11,044 nt of DNA from Kordiimonadaceae bacterium (GCA_018699075.1 JABIPV010000345.1:1-11044); one strand, 5' to 3'; positions 1 to 8,043 are shown, numbered from the stretch's first letter. The notes: generated from the letters alone by a model not told the origin. A program made the numbers and translations.

Positions 1-1510
1 CACGCCGACATCCATCGCCGGTAAAATATTTGCCATCATATGTTGAAAAGTAAGTTTGGACAAAGCGGTCATGATCACCATATAGCGTTCTCATTTGCCC
101 GGGCCAGCTGTCTGTTATGCAAAGATTACCTTCAGCGGCGCCTTCACGCACATTTCCATCATTATCGACAAGCTCCAGATTGACACCAAAAAACGGTCTC
201 GTGGCACTGCCCGGTTTTAACGCGGTGGCGCCGGGTAGCGGTGTAATCATAATGCCGCCGGTTTCCGTTTGCCACCATGTATCAACGATCGGGCAACGAC
301 TGTCACCTACAACTTCATAATACCAGTTCCAGGCTTCAGGATTTATTGGCTCACCGACACTGCCGAGAATTCTAAGCGAACTGCGGTCACATTTTTTTAC
401 AAACTCATCGCCGGCTCCCATTAGGGCGCGAATTGCGGTTGGTGCAGTGTAAAATATATTAACTTTATGCTTATCGCATACTTGCCAGAAACGGGATGCG
501 TCGGGATAATTAGGTACCCCTTCAAAAACCAGTGTCGTTGCGCCGTTAGCAAGCGGGCCATAAACAATATAGCTATGTCCGGTAACCCATCCAACATCAG
601 CCGTGCACCAATAAACGTCACCATCATGATAATCAAACACATATTGGTGGGTCATGCTGGCAAAAACCATATAACCACCTGTTGTGTGCATTACGCCTTT
701 TGGCTGACCTGTGGAACCGGAAGTATAAAGGATAAAGAGCGGGTCTTCCGCGTTCATTTCTTCGGCGGGACAGTCTGTGGATACTGCTTTGGCCGCTTCA
801 CGGTACCAGACATCACGACCTTCCTTAAAACCGACATCAGCGCCTGTTGCCTTAACAACGATCACTGTTTCGACAATTGTATCAGGATTTTCAAGCGCTT
901 TATCGACATTGTTTTTAAGCGGGATTGGCTTTGCGCCGCGCACACCTTCATCTGCGGTAATAACAATATGACTATCGCAATCAATCAGCCGTCCGGCAAG
1001 GGCATCCGGTGAAAAGCCACCAAATACGATCGAATGGATAGCGCCGATACGCGCGCAGGCCAACATGGCATATACCGCTTCGGGGATCATTGGCATATAA
1101 AGGGTTATGCGGTCGCCTTTCTTCGCGCCTCTGCTTTTTAAGACATTAGCGAAGCGGCATACTTCTTCATATAATTCTCGGTAGGTAATATTTCGCGAAA
1201 CAGTTGGGTCGTCGCCTTCGAAGATAATTGCCGTTTGATCGCCGCGGCTTTCCAAGTGCCGGTCAACGCAATTGACGCAGGCGTTCAAGGTACCGTCATG
1301 ATACCACTTGATATGGAGATCTTCTTTAGCAAACGAGACATCTTTTACCTGCGTGTATGGCTTGATCCAGTCAATACGCCCGGCCATATCATCCCAAAAT
1401 GCTTCAGGATCGGAAATGGATTTGTTATATTGCGCCAGATACTCTTCATTATTAATAAGCGCATTAGCGGAAATATTGTTTTTTACAGGGTATATTTTAT
1501 TTTCAGACAT
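1..1510 (-). CDS. acs: Acetyl-CoA synthetase (AMP-forming), 3' end beyond window
   Basis: This cytoplasmic enzyme activates acetate with ATP to acetyl-AMP and then forms acetyl-CoA, feeding acetate into central metabolism. I translated 503 codons from the ATG at 1510. The protein begins MSENKIYPV and shows the N-terminal Acs signature with DPEAFWD near residue 34 and an IKWY segment near 67. The adenylate-forming core follows: the phosphate-binding loop YTSGSTGQPKGV at 262-273 and WWQTETGG at 412-419. The frame leaves the window just after GDGCRR, inside the hinge before the C-terminal lid domain. About 145 residues, including the usual acetylated lysine, are therefore not visible. This is a window cut, not a broken gene. 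The Shine-Dalgarno sequence is weak (GCAGAG about 10 bases upstream). The gene lies 68 bases downstream of the MnmC-like gene on the same strand and could be read from it or from its own promoter in that AT-rich gap. Identification is firm. Confidence 0.97.
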   Translation of the reverse strand, partial: MSENKIYPVKNNISANALINNEEYLAQYNKSISDPEAFWDDMAGRIDWIKPYTQVKDVSFAKEDLHIKWYHDGTLNACVNCVDRHLESRGDQTAIIFEGDDPTVSRNITYRELYEEVCRFANVLKSRGAKKGDRITLYMPMIPEAVYAMLACARIGAIHSIVFGGFSPDALAGRLIDCDSHIVITADEGVRGAKPIPLKNNVDKALENPDTIVETVIVVKATGADVGFKEGRDVWYREAAKAVSTDCPAEEMNAEDPLFILYTSGSTGQPKGVMHTTGGYMVFASMTHQYVFDYHDGDVYWCTADVGWVTGHSYIVYGPLANGATTLVFEGVPNYPDASRFWQVCDKHKVNIFYTAPTAIRALMGAGDEFVKKCDRSSLRILGSVGEPINPEAWNWYYEVVGDSRCPIVDTWWQTETGGIMITPLPGATALKPGSATRPFFGVNLELVDNDGNVREGAAEGNLCITDSWPGQMRTLYGDHDRFVQTYFSTYDGKYFTGDGCRR

Positions 1511-1538
1511 TGTTTTTCTCTGCGTTTTTCTCAGCAAT

Positions 1539-1567
1539 TTTTAATTTTATTCATGTTAAATTGTCAT
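1539..1567 (-). promoter_or_regulatory. Possible acs promoter
   Basis: On the minus strand an ATGACA box (1562-1567) is followed after 17 bases by TTAAAA (1539-1544), about 28 bases before the acs start codon. This resembles a weak sigma-70 arrangement, but the gap is very AT-rich and such matches arise easily by chance. Confidence 0.2.
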
Positions 1568-1578
1568 GGGCTCATTGT

Positions 1579-2748
1579 CTATTTTTTTGACAAATTTCGA
1601 ATAATGAAACGGGCAGGGTGAATGGCGTGACAGATTTTTTCTTCAAAAGGGAGTTCGTTGCCACCAACCATAGAAGCCAAATATTTTCCGAGGATTGGCG
1701 CACTCAGAAAGCCTCTTGCGCCAAGTCCTGCACAGACAAATAAGTTAGGATGATAGCTGGCATCAGCAAATGATTTGTGGCCCGGACCGTGGTGAAGGGT
1801 GTCATAACCAGATAGATATTTTTTATAATCCGCCACCGGTCCGCAGAGCGGTAGATGATCATGGGAAATGGCCCGTATGGCTCTTCGACCACCTAAAATA
1901 TCAGGATTACTAAAGCGGTAGGGAGCATTTTCCAAATTTTTGTTATGTGCGGCATCAGTAATGTCGAGTGTCCCATTTTTTTCAAATGTCGCACCGCAAA
2001 TGTTGGCTTCTCCTGCGGGTGTCATGACTTTTGGGGTTAGGTAAGTATTTGAACATAATATACTATTATCACTATATTCAGGCGATATATATGATATTTG
2101 CCCAGCCACTTTATCAAGTTTTAAATGCTCAGTCTGCTTGAGGTTTTCGACATTATAGCTGTTAGATAAAATGACAGCATCGACTTTTAGAATTTGTATT
2201 TTATCGCTTGTGAATAATGACCAGCTATTATCATCATTTAAATTAATTTCAGTGACCGCTGTGTTGAGCAGGATATTGGCGCTTTCTTCAAACCTGGCCG
2301 AAAGATGTTTGGGGATGACATAACCGCTTTTGGGAAAGATCAATTTGTCTTTATCAATAGACATCAAATCATTTGAATATTGAGGGGCTAATTTTTTAAA
2401 GCGGTTAAGTTCTTGTTCGTTTTTGGCTATTTTTGATAGACCGCAAGGTATAAAAATATCTTCGCCTAGATTTTTATAATACTGAAGGGCATATTGATAA
2501 GCTTTTAAGTAAAAAGATTTTTCGTTAGTTTCTCCCAAACTGATATAGGGATCAAGAATAGCGGCCGGATTACCGGACGCAGCGCTTAGCAAGTAATCAC
2601 TTTTTTCAATTAAAGTGACTTTATAGCCCGCTTTAAGCAAGTGATCTAATGCTGTAACGCCGCCAATCCCACCGCCAATGATGGCGATATGTGATCCAGA
2701 GGGAACAGCATCGGGTATTTTAAACCATGGCTTTCGCATTTTTTTCAA
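1579..2748 (-). CDS. mnmC: Stand-alone MnmC-type FAD-dependent oxidoreductase (no methyltransferase domain)
   Basis: This is an FAD oxidase of the glycine-oxidase/DAO fold, closest in motifs to the C-terminal domain of MnmC. In known MnmC that domain oxidises the carboxymethylaminomethyl group on wobble uridine 34 of certain tRNAs to aminomethyl. The dinucleotide-binding motif IIGGGIGG is at residues 23-30 with the ribose-binding Glu at 48. The MnmC-like SAASGNPAAILDPYISLG is at 55-72. Near the C-terminus are LGARGF (342-347) and HPARFIIR (378-385), which match the tail of MnmC. The N-terminal KPWF resembles the linker that precedes this domain in the two-domain enzyme, so the roughly 250-residue methyltransferase half is simply absent. 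The first in-frame start is TTG at 2748. An ATG three codons later (2739) is equally plausible, and neither has a clear Shine-Dalgarno. The middle of the gene looks more AT-rich than acs. A different amine-oxidase substrate cannot be excluded. Confidence 0.75.
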   Translation of the reverse strand: MKKMRKPWFKIPDAVPSGSHIAIIGGGIGGVTALDHLLKAGYKVTLIEKSDYLLSAASGNPAAILDPYISLGETNEKSFYLKAYQYALQYYKNLGEDIFIPCGLSKIAKNEQELNRFKKLAPQYSNDLMSIDKDKLIFPKSGYVIPKHLSARFEESANILLNTAVTEINLNDDNSWSLFTSDKIQILKVDAVILSNSYNVENLKQTEHLKLDKVAGQISYISPEYSDNSILCSNTYLTPKVMTPAGEANICGATFEKNGTLDITDAAHNKNLENAPYRFSNPDILGGRRAIRAISHDHLPLCGPVADYKKYLSGYDTLHHGPGHKSFADASYHPNLFVCAGLGARGFLSAPILGKYLASMVGGNELPFEEKICHAIHPARFIIRNLSKK

Positions 2749-2820
2749 TCATATTGCTAGCGATTGTTATTTTAAGTAAGACTTATCACAGTGTTATGGA
2801 TATATTGGAATTAAATCATC

Positions 2821-2827
2821 GGGAGAG
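2821..2827 (+). promoter_or_regulatory. Ribosome binding site of the exported lipocalin-like protein
   Basis: GGGAGAG lies nine bases before the ATG at 2837. This strong purine-rich site fixes that start and contrasts with the weak sites of the divergent gene. The 88-base divergent gap (2749-2836) must also hold both promoters, but I see no convincing -35/-10 pair. Confidence 0.6.
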
Positions 2828-2836
2828 ACAAGAAAA

Positions 2837-3427
2837 ATGAAAAAGGCATTTTTAACGGTAATCAGCATCGTGATATCGCTATGGAGCAGCTCACCGGTTC
2901 TGGCACAGCGTTCGGGCGATTTGGTTGTTCCGTGTGCCGTCCCTTTTTACCGGGAACTTGATTTTATCGTAGGGGACTGGATGGTATACGAAAAGTCAAG
3001 CGGGACGCTTGTTGGGTTTGACAGAATAGGACGAACGCTCAAGGGCTGTGCTATTCAGCAGAGCTGGATTTCTCTCAATGATCATTTCTCCTCTAATTTT
3101 GTGCCTTTTCGTATGTATGGTAAAAGTCTGACGGCCTTTAACGGTACGAACTGGGTGCAGATGTGGGTTGATAATCAGGCCGGTGTTCAAATTTTAAAAG
3201 GCGGTCCTGAAAAGGATAAGTTCGTGCTGAGTAGTGAAGAAAATATTGGTGGATATGAATATATGCTTATCTGGCAGCGTCAGGAAGATGGTAAATTACT
3301 CAATACTCACCAAAGACGGGACGTAAAAGCAGGCGCGGTAGGGGCGTGGCAAACTCTTTATGAGTGGGAATATGTCAAAAATATAAACGAGAGCTTATTT
3401 CCAGATGATGAAGACGAGGGTAACTAG
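2837..3427 (+). CDS. Exported DUF1579/lipocalin-like protein of unknown function
   Basis: This is a small protein predicted to be exported to the periplasm, with no known reaction. Residues 1-23 form a typical Sec signal peptide: two lysines, a hydrophobic stretch, then VLA before Gln24, a likely cleavage site. The mature part carries ELDFIVGDWMVY (40-51), which resembles the DFxxGxW opening of DUF1579 and related lipocalin-like barrels. It is followed by alternating beta-strand-like segments such as YGKSLTAFNG and WVQMWVDN. Cys33 and Cys71 could form a disulfide after export. The C-terminus is acidic (FPDDEDEGN). The start is set by a strong Shine-Dalgarno. The gene is divergent from the MnmC-like gene and convergent with the GGDEF-EAL gene, with only 15 bases between the stop codons, so it is probably a single-gene transcript. 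The family call rests on motif resemblance alone. Confidence 0.8.
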   Translation: MKKAFLTVISIVISLWSSSPVLAQRSGDLVVPCAVPFYRELDFIVGDWMVYEKSSGTLVGFDRIGRTLKGCAIQQSWISLNDHFSSNFVPFRMYGKSLTAFNGTNWVQMWVDNQAGVQILKGGPEKDKFVLSSEENIGGYEYMLIWQRQEDGKLLNTHQRRDVKAGAVGAWQTLYEWEYVKNINESLFPDDEDEGN

Positions 3428-3442
3428 AAAATTCTAAAGTTA
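3421..3442. terminator. Imperfect AT-rich inverted repeat between convergent genes
   Basis: TAACTAGAA (3421-3429) can pair with TTCT and AGTTA (3432-3442) with two bulged bases. The repeat spans the stop codon of the exported protein and abuts that of the GGDEF-EAL gene. TTATTTTG follows on the plus strand. The stem is weak and almost all A-T, so it may not act as a terminator. Confidence 0.25.
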
Positions 3443-5644
3443 TTATTTTGCTGCGTTTTCTTGAAATTCAATTATGGCGTCATTATCAATTGGTCGACAG
3501 AAAAAATAGCCCTGGAATATATCGCAGCCTTTTTCTTTAAGAATTTTAACATGTTCTTCGGTTTCAACACCTTCTGCTACAACCGTTAGTCCAAGACTGT
3601 GGCCTAGGCGGATAACCGCATCGGTAATGGCGGCATCATCATGATCTTCATGGATGTTACGGATGAAGGACTGGTCAATTTTTAATTTATTGACCGGGAA
3701 ACGTTTTAGATAAGCCAGTGAAGAATAGCCAGTACCAAAGTCATCAATTGATAGATTTACACCCAGTGCTTTTAATCTTTCAAGTTTCATAACCACGCTA
3801 TCAGTATTCTTAATAACGATACCTTCTGTGATTTCAAGTTCTAACCAGCATGGCTCTAATTGAGAAATATTTATGGCATGTTCTATTGTTTCAACAAAAT
3901 TATCAGCGTGGAATTGCCGTGCGGAAATATTAACACTGACTTTGATTTTAGGAAGGCCTTGATTCTGCCAACCTTTTGCAGCCAAACAGGCCGTATTTAA
4001 TACCCATTGCCCGATCGGTATCATCAGTCCGCTTAGTTCTGCGATAGGAATAAAGTTGTAAGGCGATATCATGCCCTTTTCAGGATGCTGCCAACGGATA
4101 AGGGCTTCAACACAGACCATTTTGTCGCTTATAGCATCGATTTGTGGCTGATAATGAAGCAGGAGCTCATTATTTTCGAGTGCCTTACTTAAATCGATTT
4201 CCATCTGCTTTTGGTTTTTAGTTTCAGCGTCCATTTGCGGATCATAAAGTCGGTAAATTCGTCTGCCATCATCCTTGGCCTGATAGAGAGCCATATCTGC
4301 CATGCGGATGAGTTCATTTGGTGTGTCCGCATCATCGGGGAAGAAGCTTATGCCGATACTTGTGCCAATCTGAATGACATTACCATCTATTTCTGTTGGT
4401 TGTTGGATACTGTCTATGATGCGGTCTGCGATAATTATTATATTATTATCTTCTTCAATATTCGTAAATACGATAGCAAATTCGTCTCCACCTAGCCTGG
4501 CGACTGTGTCAACTTCACGGGCACATTTGAGCAACCGTTCTGCGACCACTTTTAATAGTTTGTCACCGGTAGAATGGCCATAAAGGTCATTTACGGGTTT
4601 GAACTTATCCAAATCAAGTAGCATTACAGCTACTTTTTTATTTAGCCTTCGGGCCATTTTCAACGCATCATCAAGGCGTTCGGAAAGTAAATTCCGGTTG
4701 GCAAGTCCCGTTAAGCTGTCATGCCATGCCATATGGCGGATGATTTTTTCAGCTTCATGTTGTTCTGTTACATTTCTAAATAAAACGGTGTAATGTTTTT
4801 TCTGTTCTAGGAATACTTCGCGGATGTCAACTTTAAGCGGGATTGAATCGCCATCTTTTCTCTTACCGACTTCTTCAGATTTATAAACATTAAAACCGTC
4901 AACTTGCTCGTTCAGAAGGTTTCTGATTCCCTCTGAGTTGCTTAAATCTTTAGAAATGATCAGCTTTTGAAGTTCCATTCCGTTAAATTCAGAGGGAGCA
5001 TAACCGAAAATAACAGACATGGCATTATTGGCTGTTAAAATAAAACCGTTATTATCAACTGTTACAAGACCCTCTTCCATAGCATTTAATATGGTTTGAA
5101 TTTTTTGTGCTGAGTTTGCCGCTTCTTCCTGAGCAAATGCAAGATCCTCTGCCACGTGAATGGCTTCACTTGTTTGCGATTCCAGATAATCTTTTGCTGC
5201 CTGAAACTCAATAAGTTGGTTGTCAGCACGACTATTGGCGTTGGTCAGCGAAATTATAATGCCTCTGCCCGGGAAAAATTCTGTGTTTAGTTCTATAGTT
5301 TTATTTTTTTTAATCTGGTATTTATAAACCCAGTTAAATGAACCGGCAGCATCTGTTTCCTGATACATTTCCTGCATCAGAGCTATGGTTTTATTATTTT
5401 CATCAGTCAGTTCTGCATCACTGGCAGATAATGTGAAAATATCTTCAAGGGAGTATCCGGCTTCGAGATCGTCATTATTGATTTTAAGCTGTTGGGAAAA
5501 ACTAGAGTTCCAATTTACCAATTCCAAGTTTTGGTTAAATATTGCAACACCACAAGACATGCTATCCAAAATACACTGAGCATCAAATAGACTCTCCGGT
5601 TCATCTTGGCCTAATGTCATAACACTTTTACCCAATTGAGACAT
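3443..5644 (-). CDS. PAS-PAS-GGDEF-EAL c-di-GMP synthase/phosphodiesterase
   Basis: This is a cytoplasmic signalling enzyme that can in principle both make and break cyclic di-GMP. Numbering is from the ATG at 5644 (733 residues). A degenerate PAS-like sensor lies near 20-135, a coiled-coil-like linker near 140-180, and a second PAS with a GKRKDGDSIP segment near 185-295. The GGDEF domain follows (about 300-465), with an intact GGDEF at 385-389 and the inhibitory-site pattern RxxD at 376-379. The EAL domain (about 480-725) retains EAL (513-515), ELEITE (602-607), DDFGTG (634-639) and EGVETE (691-696), so both active sites look complete. No membrane segment is evident. A GTG at 5686 would add 14 residues but has no Shine-Dalgarno, whereas GGA lies about seven bases before the ATG. 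The gene sits downstream of tupA on the same strand and may be partly cotranscribed with the tungstate operon. The signal sensed is unknown. Confidence 0.93.
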   Translation of the reverse strand: MSQLGKSVMTLGQDEPESLFDAQCILDSMSCGVAIFNQNLELVNWNSSFSQQLKINNDDLEAGYSLEDIFTLSASDAELTDENNKTIALMQEMYQETDAAGSFNWVYKYQIKKNKTIELNTEFFPGRGIIISLTNANSRADNQLIEFQAAKDYLESQTSEAIHVAEDLAFAQEEAANSAQKIQTILNAMEEGLVTVDNNGFILTANNAMSVIFGYAPSEFNGMELQKLIISKDLSNSEGIRNLLNEQVDGFNVYKSEEVGKRKDGDSIPLKVDIREVFLEQKKHYTVLFRNVTEQHEAEKIIRHMAWHDSLTGLANRNLLSERLDDALKMARRLNKKVAVMLLDLDKFKPVNDLYGHSTGDKLLKVVAERLLKCAREVDTVARLGGDEFAIVFTNIEEDNNIIIIADRIIDSIQQPTEIDGNVIQIGTSIGISFFPDDADTPNELIRMADMALYQAKDDGRRIYRLYDPQMDAETKNQKQMEIDLSKALENNELLLHYQPQIDAISDKMVCVEALIRWQHPEKGMISPYNFIPIAELSGLMIPIGQWVLNTACLAAKGWQNQGLPKIKVSVNISARQFHADNFVETIEHAINISQLEPCWLELEITEGIVIKNTDSVVMKLERLKALGVNLSIDDFGTGYSSLAYLKRFPVNKLKIDQSFIRNIHEDHDDAAITDAVIRLGHSLGLTVVAEGVETEEHVKILKEKGCDIFQGYFFCRPIDNDAIIEFQENAAK

Positions 5645-5730
5645 TGTTTCCGATCTTTTGTTTACTGACGAAAATTTTAGTGTCACAAGCTTAATTTTGC
5701 GTTAATTTATAACATTCTAGATGAAAATAT

Positions 5731-6546
5731 TTAATTGAGCGGGAAGTAAAGCTGTTTTCCCTTATTTTTGAAGTCTTCGATTAATTGTTTTGATTTGTTT
5801 GACAGAAACCAATTTATGACAATATTTTGTTTTTCGGCTGAAATATGGGAATGTCGGTCAGCGTTTACACTGATAATGCTATAGATGTTTTTAAGGTGTA
5901 CATCATTTTCGTAAAGGACAGATAAATCATCTTTATTTTGAAAAGTGAGCCAGGTGGCATGATCTGACAAAATGTAGGCTGATTTTTCAACCGCAATATT
6001 AAGGCTTCTGCCCATTCCCGCGCCTGTTGGCATATAATTTCCAGGTATAAACTGGTCTGGATTTATAGTGCTTTTCTGCCAAATCCGTAACTCGGCCTTA
6101 TGGGTGCCGCTGTCGTCGCCGCGCGATACAAAAAATGAATTTGATTTAAAAATGGCCTCAAAAGCTTGCACCGCGTCAAGACTGTTTTTTATATTGGCAG
6201 GATCAGCAGAAGGGCCAACGATGACAAAATCATTTCTCATTATAGGTATCCGTTTAGTGCCGTGACCTTGATCCATAAATATTTGTTCACCGTAAGGATC
6301 ATGTACGAAAATGAGATCAGAATTACCGTCCATTGCGGACCGAAGTACTTTTCCGGTGCCAAAGGCAATGACATTAATATCAAGCCCGGTGTCTTTTTCA
6401 AGTTCAGGGATTAGAATACCAAGCAGGCCAGAATCCTGTGTTGTGGTCGTCGCCATTAAAGTGAACGGTCGCTCATCTTGCGCTAAGAGTAAATAGCTAA
6501 AGGCTGCGACTATGACCGCACATAAAAATAAATATTTTATTTTCAT
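5731..6546 (-). CDS. tupA: Tungstate ABC transporter substrate-binding protein
   Basis: This periplasmic protein binds tungstate and delivers it to the TupB-TupC importer. The first 22 residues are a signal peptide ending LLLA before Gln23. No lipobox is seen. The mature protein has the TupA pattern: ATTTTQDSG (32-40, the family's TTTS-type oxyanion loop, here TTTT), VHDP (81-84), RNDFVIVGP (104-112), SRGDDSGTH (141-149, containing the conserved Arg) and GAGMGR (175-180). At 271 residues it has the usual family length. It starts two bases after the tupC stop, with GGAAG inside the end of tupC as ribosome binding site, and is last in the operon rather than first. Tungstate over molybdate is inferred from family resemblance to TupA rather than ModA. 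Affinity for either oxyanion is not visible from sequence. Confidence 0.92.
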   Translation of the reverse strand: MKIKYLFLCAVIVAAFSYLLLAQDERPFTLMATTTTQDSGLLGILIPELEKDTGLDINVIAFGTGKVLRSAMDGNSDLIFVHDPYGEQIFMDQGHGTKRIPIMRNDFVIVGPSADPANIKNSLDAVQAFEAIFKSNSFFVSRGDDSGTHKAELRIWQKSTINPDQFIPGNYMPTGAGMGRSLNIAVEKSAYILSDHATWLTFQNKDDLSVLYENDVHLKNIYSIISVNADRHSHISAEKQNIVINWFLSNKSKQLIEDFKNKGKQLYFPLN

Positions 6547-6548
6547 GG

Positions 6549-7244
6549 TTATAGTCTTCCTTCAATGAACTTTTGTCCTTGCTCACTTTTGGGATTTTTA
6601 AAAAACGCTGCCGTTTCAGATATTTCCACCACGGTTCCATTTTCGATGAAGATGATCTGGTCCGCCAGTCTTTTTGCCTGCATCAGATCATGCGTGGCCA
6701 TGACAATTGTCATTTTATTTTCGTGACTTTTTGAAATCATATTTTCGAGCGTTGCCGTCGCTTTCGGGTCGAGATTTGATGTCGGTTCATCAAGAAAAAG
6801 AATATCCGGTTCAAGCAGCAGAGCGCGGATGAGCGATAGGCGCTGTTTTTCTCCACTTGAAAGAAGCCGCGCTGGATGATCGGCGAATTTGTCCATGGAA
6901 AATTCTTTTAAGGCGTTTTCAGCCTTTGATAATTTTTCGTCATCATCCGTATTCATAAGATCAAGTACATAAGTTAGATTTTGCAACGTGGTGCGTCTTA
7001 AGAAAGTAGGCTTTGGAAAGACCATAGCGTAGTTAGCGTCATTATCCTGAGACTTAATTTCACCAGAACTTGGTGAAACGAGACCGTGACACAGTTTTAA
7101 TAATATGCTTTTGCCAGCGCCGTTGGGGCCTAAAATGACCGTAGTTTTAGCCTTTTTAATGTTGAGCGATGTTTCATGTAAAGCTTTACCTTTGTCGTGG
7201 CTATAGCTGACTTTATTTAAGCAAAGGGCGATATCATCATTCAT
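6549..7244 (-). CDS. tupC: Tungstate ABC transporter ATP-binding protein
   Basis: This cytoplasmic ATPase powers TupB. Numbering here includes the upstream GTG (232 residues). Walker A GPNGAGKS is at 40-47, the signature LSSGEKQR at 129-136, Walker B ILFLDEP at 149-155, the D-loop SNLD at 157-160, and the switch His at 186 in ATHD. The Q-loop reads MVFPKPTFL, with Pro78 (codon CCA) where this subfamily normally has Gln (VFQ.P). A single base change would restore CAA, so this may be a real substitution or an assembly error. Two start codons lie in tandem: GTG at 7247 and ATG at 7244. The ATG is better spaced from GGGAA, so it is preferred. The gene overlaps the end of tupB by eight bases, implying translational coupling, and ends two bases before tupA. 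Confidence 0.92.
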   Translation of the reverse strand: MNDDIALCLNKVSYSHDKGKALHETSLNIKKAKTTVILGPNGAGKSILLKLCHGLVSPSSGEIKSQDNDANYAMVFPKPTFLRRTTLQNLTYVLDLMNTDDDEKLSKAENALKEFSMDKFADHPARLLSSGEKQRLSLIRALLLEPDILFLDEPTSNLDPKATATLENMISKSHENKMTIVMATHDLMQAKRLADQIIFIENGTVVEISETAAFFKNPKSEQGQKFIEGRL

Positions 7245-7956
7245 CACGGAAATTCCCTTGTGTTTTTTGATAATGACTTTTGATGAAATGCATCAAAATA
7301 TTTACCGCCAGTGAAATAACGAGCAGAATAATACCAAGCGCCATTGCGAGCTCGAGATTTCCCTTGCTTATTTCCATCTGGATGGATGTGGTCATGGTCC
7401 GGGTGCTGTGTTCAATATTACCGCCGACAATCATCACGGCGCCTACCTCGGCAATGGCCCGGCCAAATCCGGCAAGAAGCACCGTAAGCAGGCTAACACG
7501 GCTTTCCCAGAGCAGTGTTTTAATTCTCGTCCAGGCGGATACTTTGAGAGACATTAAAAGTTCATCATATTCGTTATTCATTTCTTCGATGATTTGCCTG
7601 CTCAACGCAGTAAGAATTGGGAAAATTAAAAGTGTTTGAGCAATGATCATCGCTTGTGGTGTATAGAGCAGCCCGAGCAGGCCAAGCGGCCCGCTTCTTG
7701 ATAAAATCATATATACCATCAGGCCAGCGACCACCGGCGGTAATCCCATAAAGGCATTAATAATTATATTGAGGATTTTTGATCCGAAAAAATTTTTCGT
7801 TGCCAGAAGGGAGCCAATAGGAAGCCCGATCAGCGCCGCAATGAGCAGCGCCGACAGGCTGACATAAAGAGAAAGGCCAATTATTTCCATCAATTCACCA
7901 TTGAAAGAAACGATTAGATATAGAGATTGAACTAATATTCCGGAATTTTCTGCCAT
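7237..7956 (-). CDS. tupB: Tungstate ABC transporter permease
   Basis: This is the inner-membrane channel of the tungstate importer. It is a 239-residue protein of the binding-protein-dependent permease fold with about five to six hydrophobic spans (near 25-50, 60-85, 95-118, 150-180 and 200-228). The cytoplasmic coupling loop contains the EAA-type segment GFGRAIAEVGAVMIVGG (163-179), which docks on TupC. FMGLPPVVAGLMVY (69-82) is typical of TupB/ModB-like permeases. The start at 7956 is an ATG with only a weak AAGA site, but the N-terminal length matches TupB relatives that begin 20-odd residues before the first span. It is the first gene of a tupB-tupC-tupA operon. The gene order differs from the common order with the binding protein first. 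Confidence 0.92.
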   Translation of the reverse strand: MAENSGILVQSLYLIVSFNGELMEIIGLSLYVSLSALLIAALIGLPIGSLLATKNFFGSKILNIIINAFMGLPPVVAGLMVYMILSRSGPLGLLGLLYTPQAMIIAQTLLIFPILTALSRQIIEEMNNEYDELLMSLKVSAWTRIKTLLWESRVSLLTVLLAGFGRAIAEVGAVMIVGGNIEHSTRTMTTSIQMEISKGNLELAMALGIILLVISLAVNILMHFIKSHYQKTQGNFRDE

Positions 7957-7980
7957 TTTTTATCTTTTATTCTTTGCGTG

Positions 7981-7992
7981 AACTAAAACTAA
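7981..7992. repeat. Tandem AACTAA repeat in divergent tup/tusA control region
   Basis: AACTAA occurs twice head to tail, directly next to the possible -35 box of the tusA promoter. It could be a regulator half-site pair or chance in AT-rich DNA. Confidence 0.3.
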
Positions 7993-8021
7993 TTGCTAAA
8001 TCAGCTCTAGTAAACTTAAAT
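7993..8021 (+). promoter_or_regulatory. Possible promoter of the tusA-sufE-TSUP operon
   Basis: TTGCTA (7993-7998) and TTAAAT (8016-8021) are separated by 17 bases, and each matches the sigma-70 consensus at four of six positions. The expected transcript start is about 15 bases before the tusA ATG. It lies in the 87-base gap shared with tupB, which must also hold the tup promoter on the other strand. Confidence 0.35.
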
Positions 8022-8043
8022 GTGACATTATTGGAATGGCAGG

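Noticed and set aside
467..1012. Open frame of 181 codons on the plus strand
   Set aside because: It is antisense to the well-supported acs coding frame, and its translation has no family motif and unusual Cys-rich composition.
1..1510. acs as a truncated pseudogene
   Set aside because: The reading frame is open and conserved right up to the first base of the window, so the missing C-terminal domain is due to the window edge.
1575..1593. TTGTC/GACAA inverted repeat around the MnmC-like stop codon
   Set aside because: The stem is five bases with a nine-base A/T loop, and no T run follows on the minus strand, so it is not a credible terminator.
3443..5644. Degenerate GGDEF or EAL domain acting only as a receptor
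   Set aside because: GGDEF, the RxxD site, EAL, DDFGTG and EGVE motifs are all intact, so there is no sequence reason to call either domain inactive.
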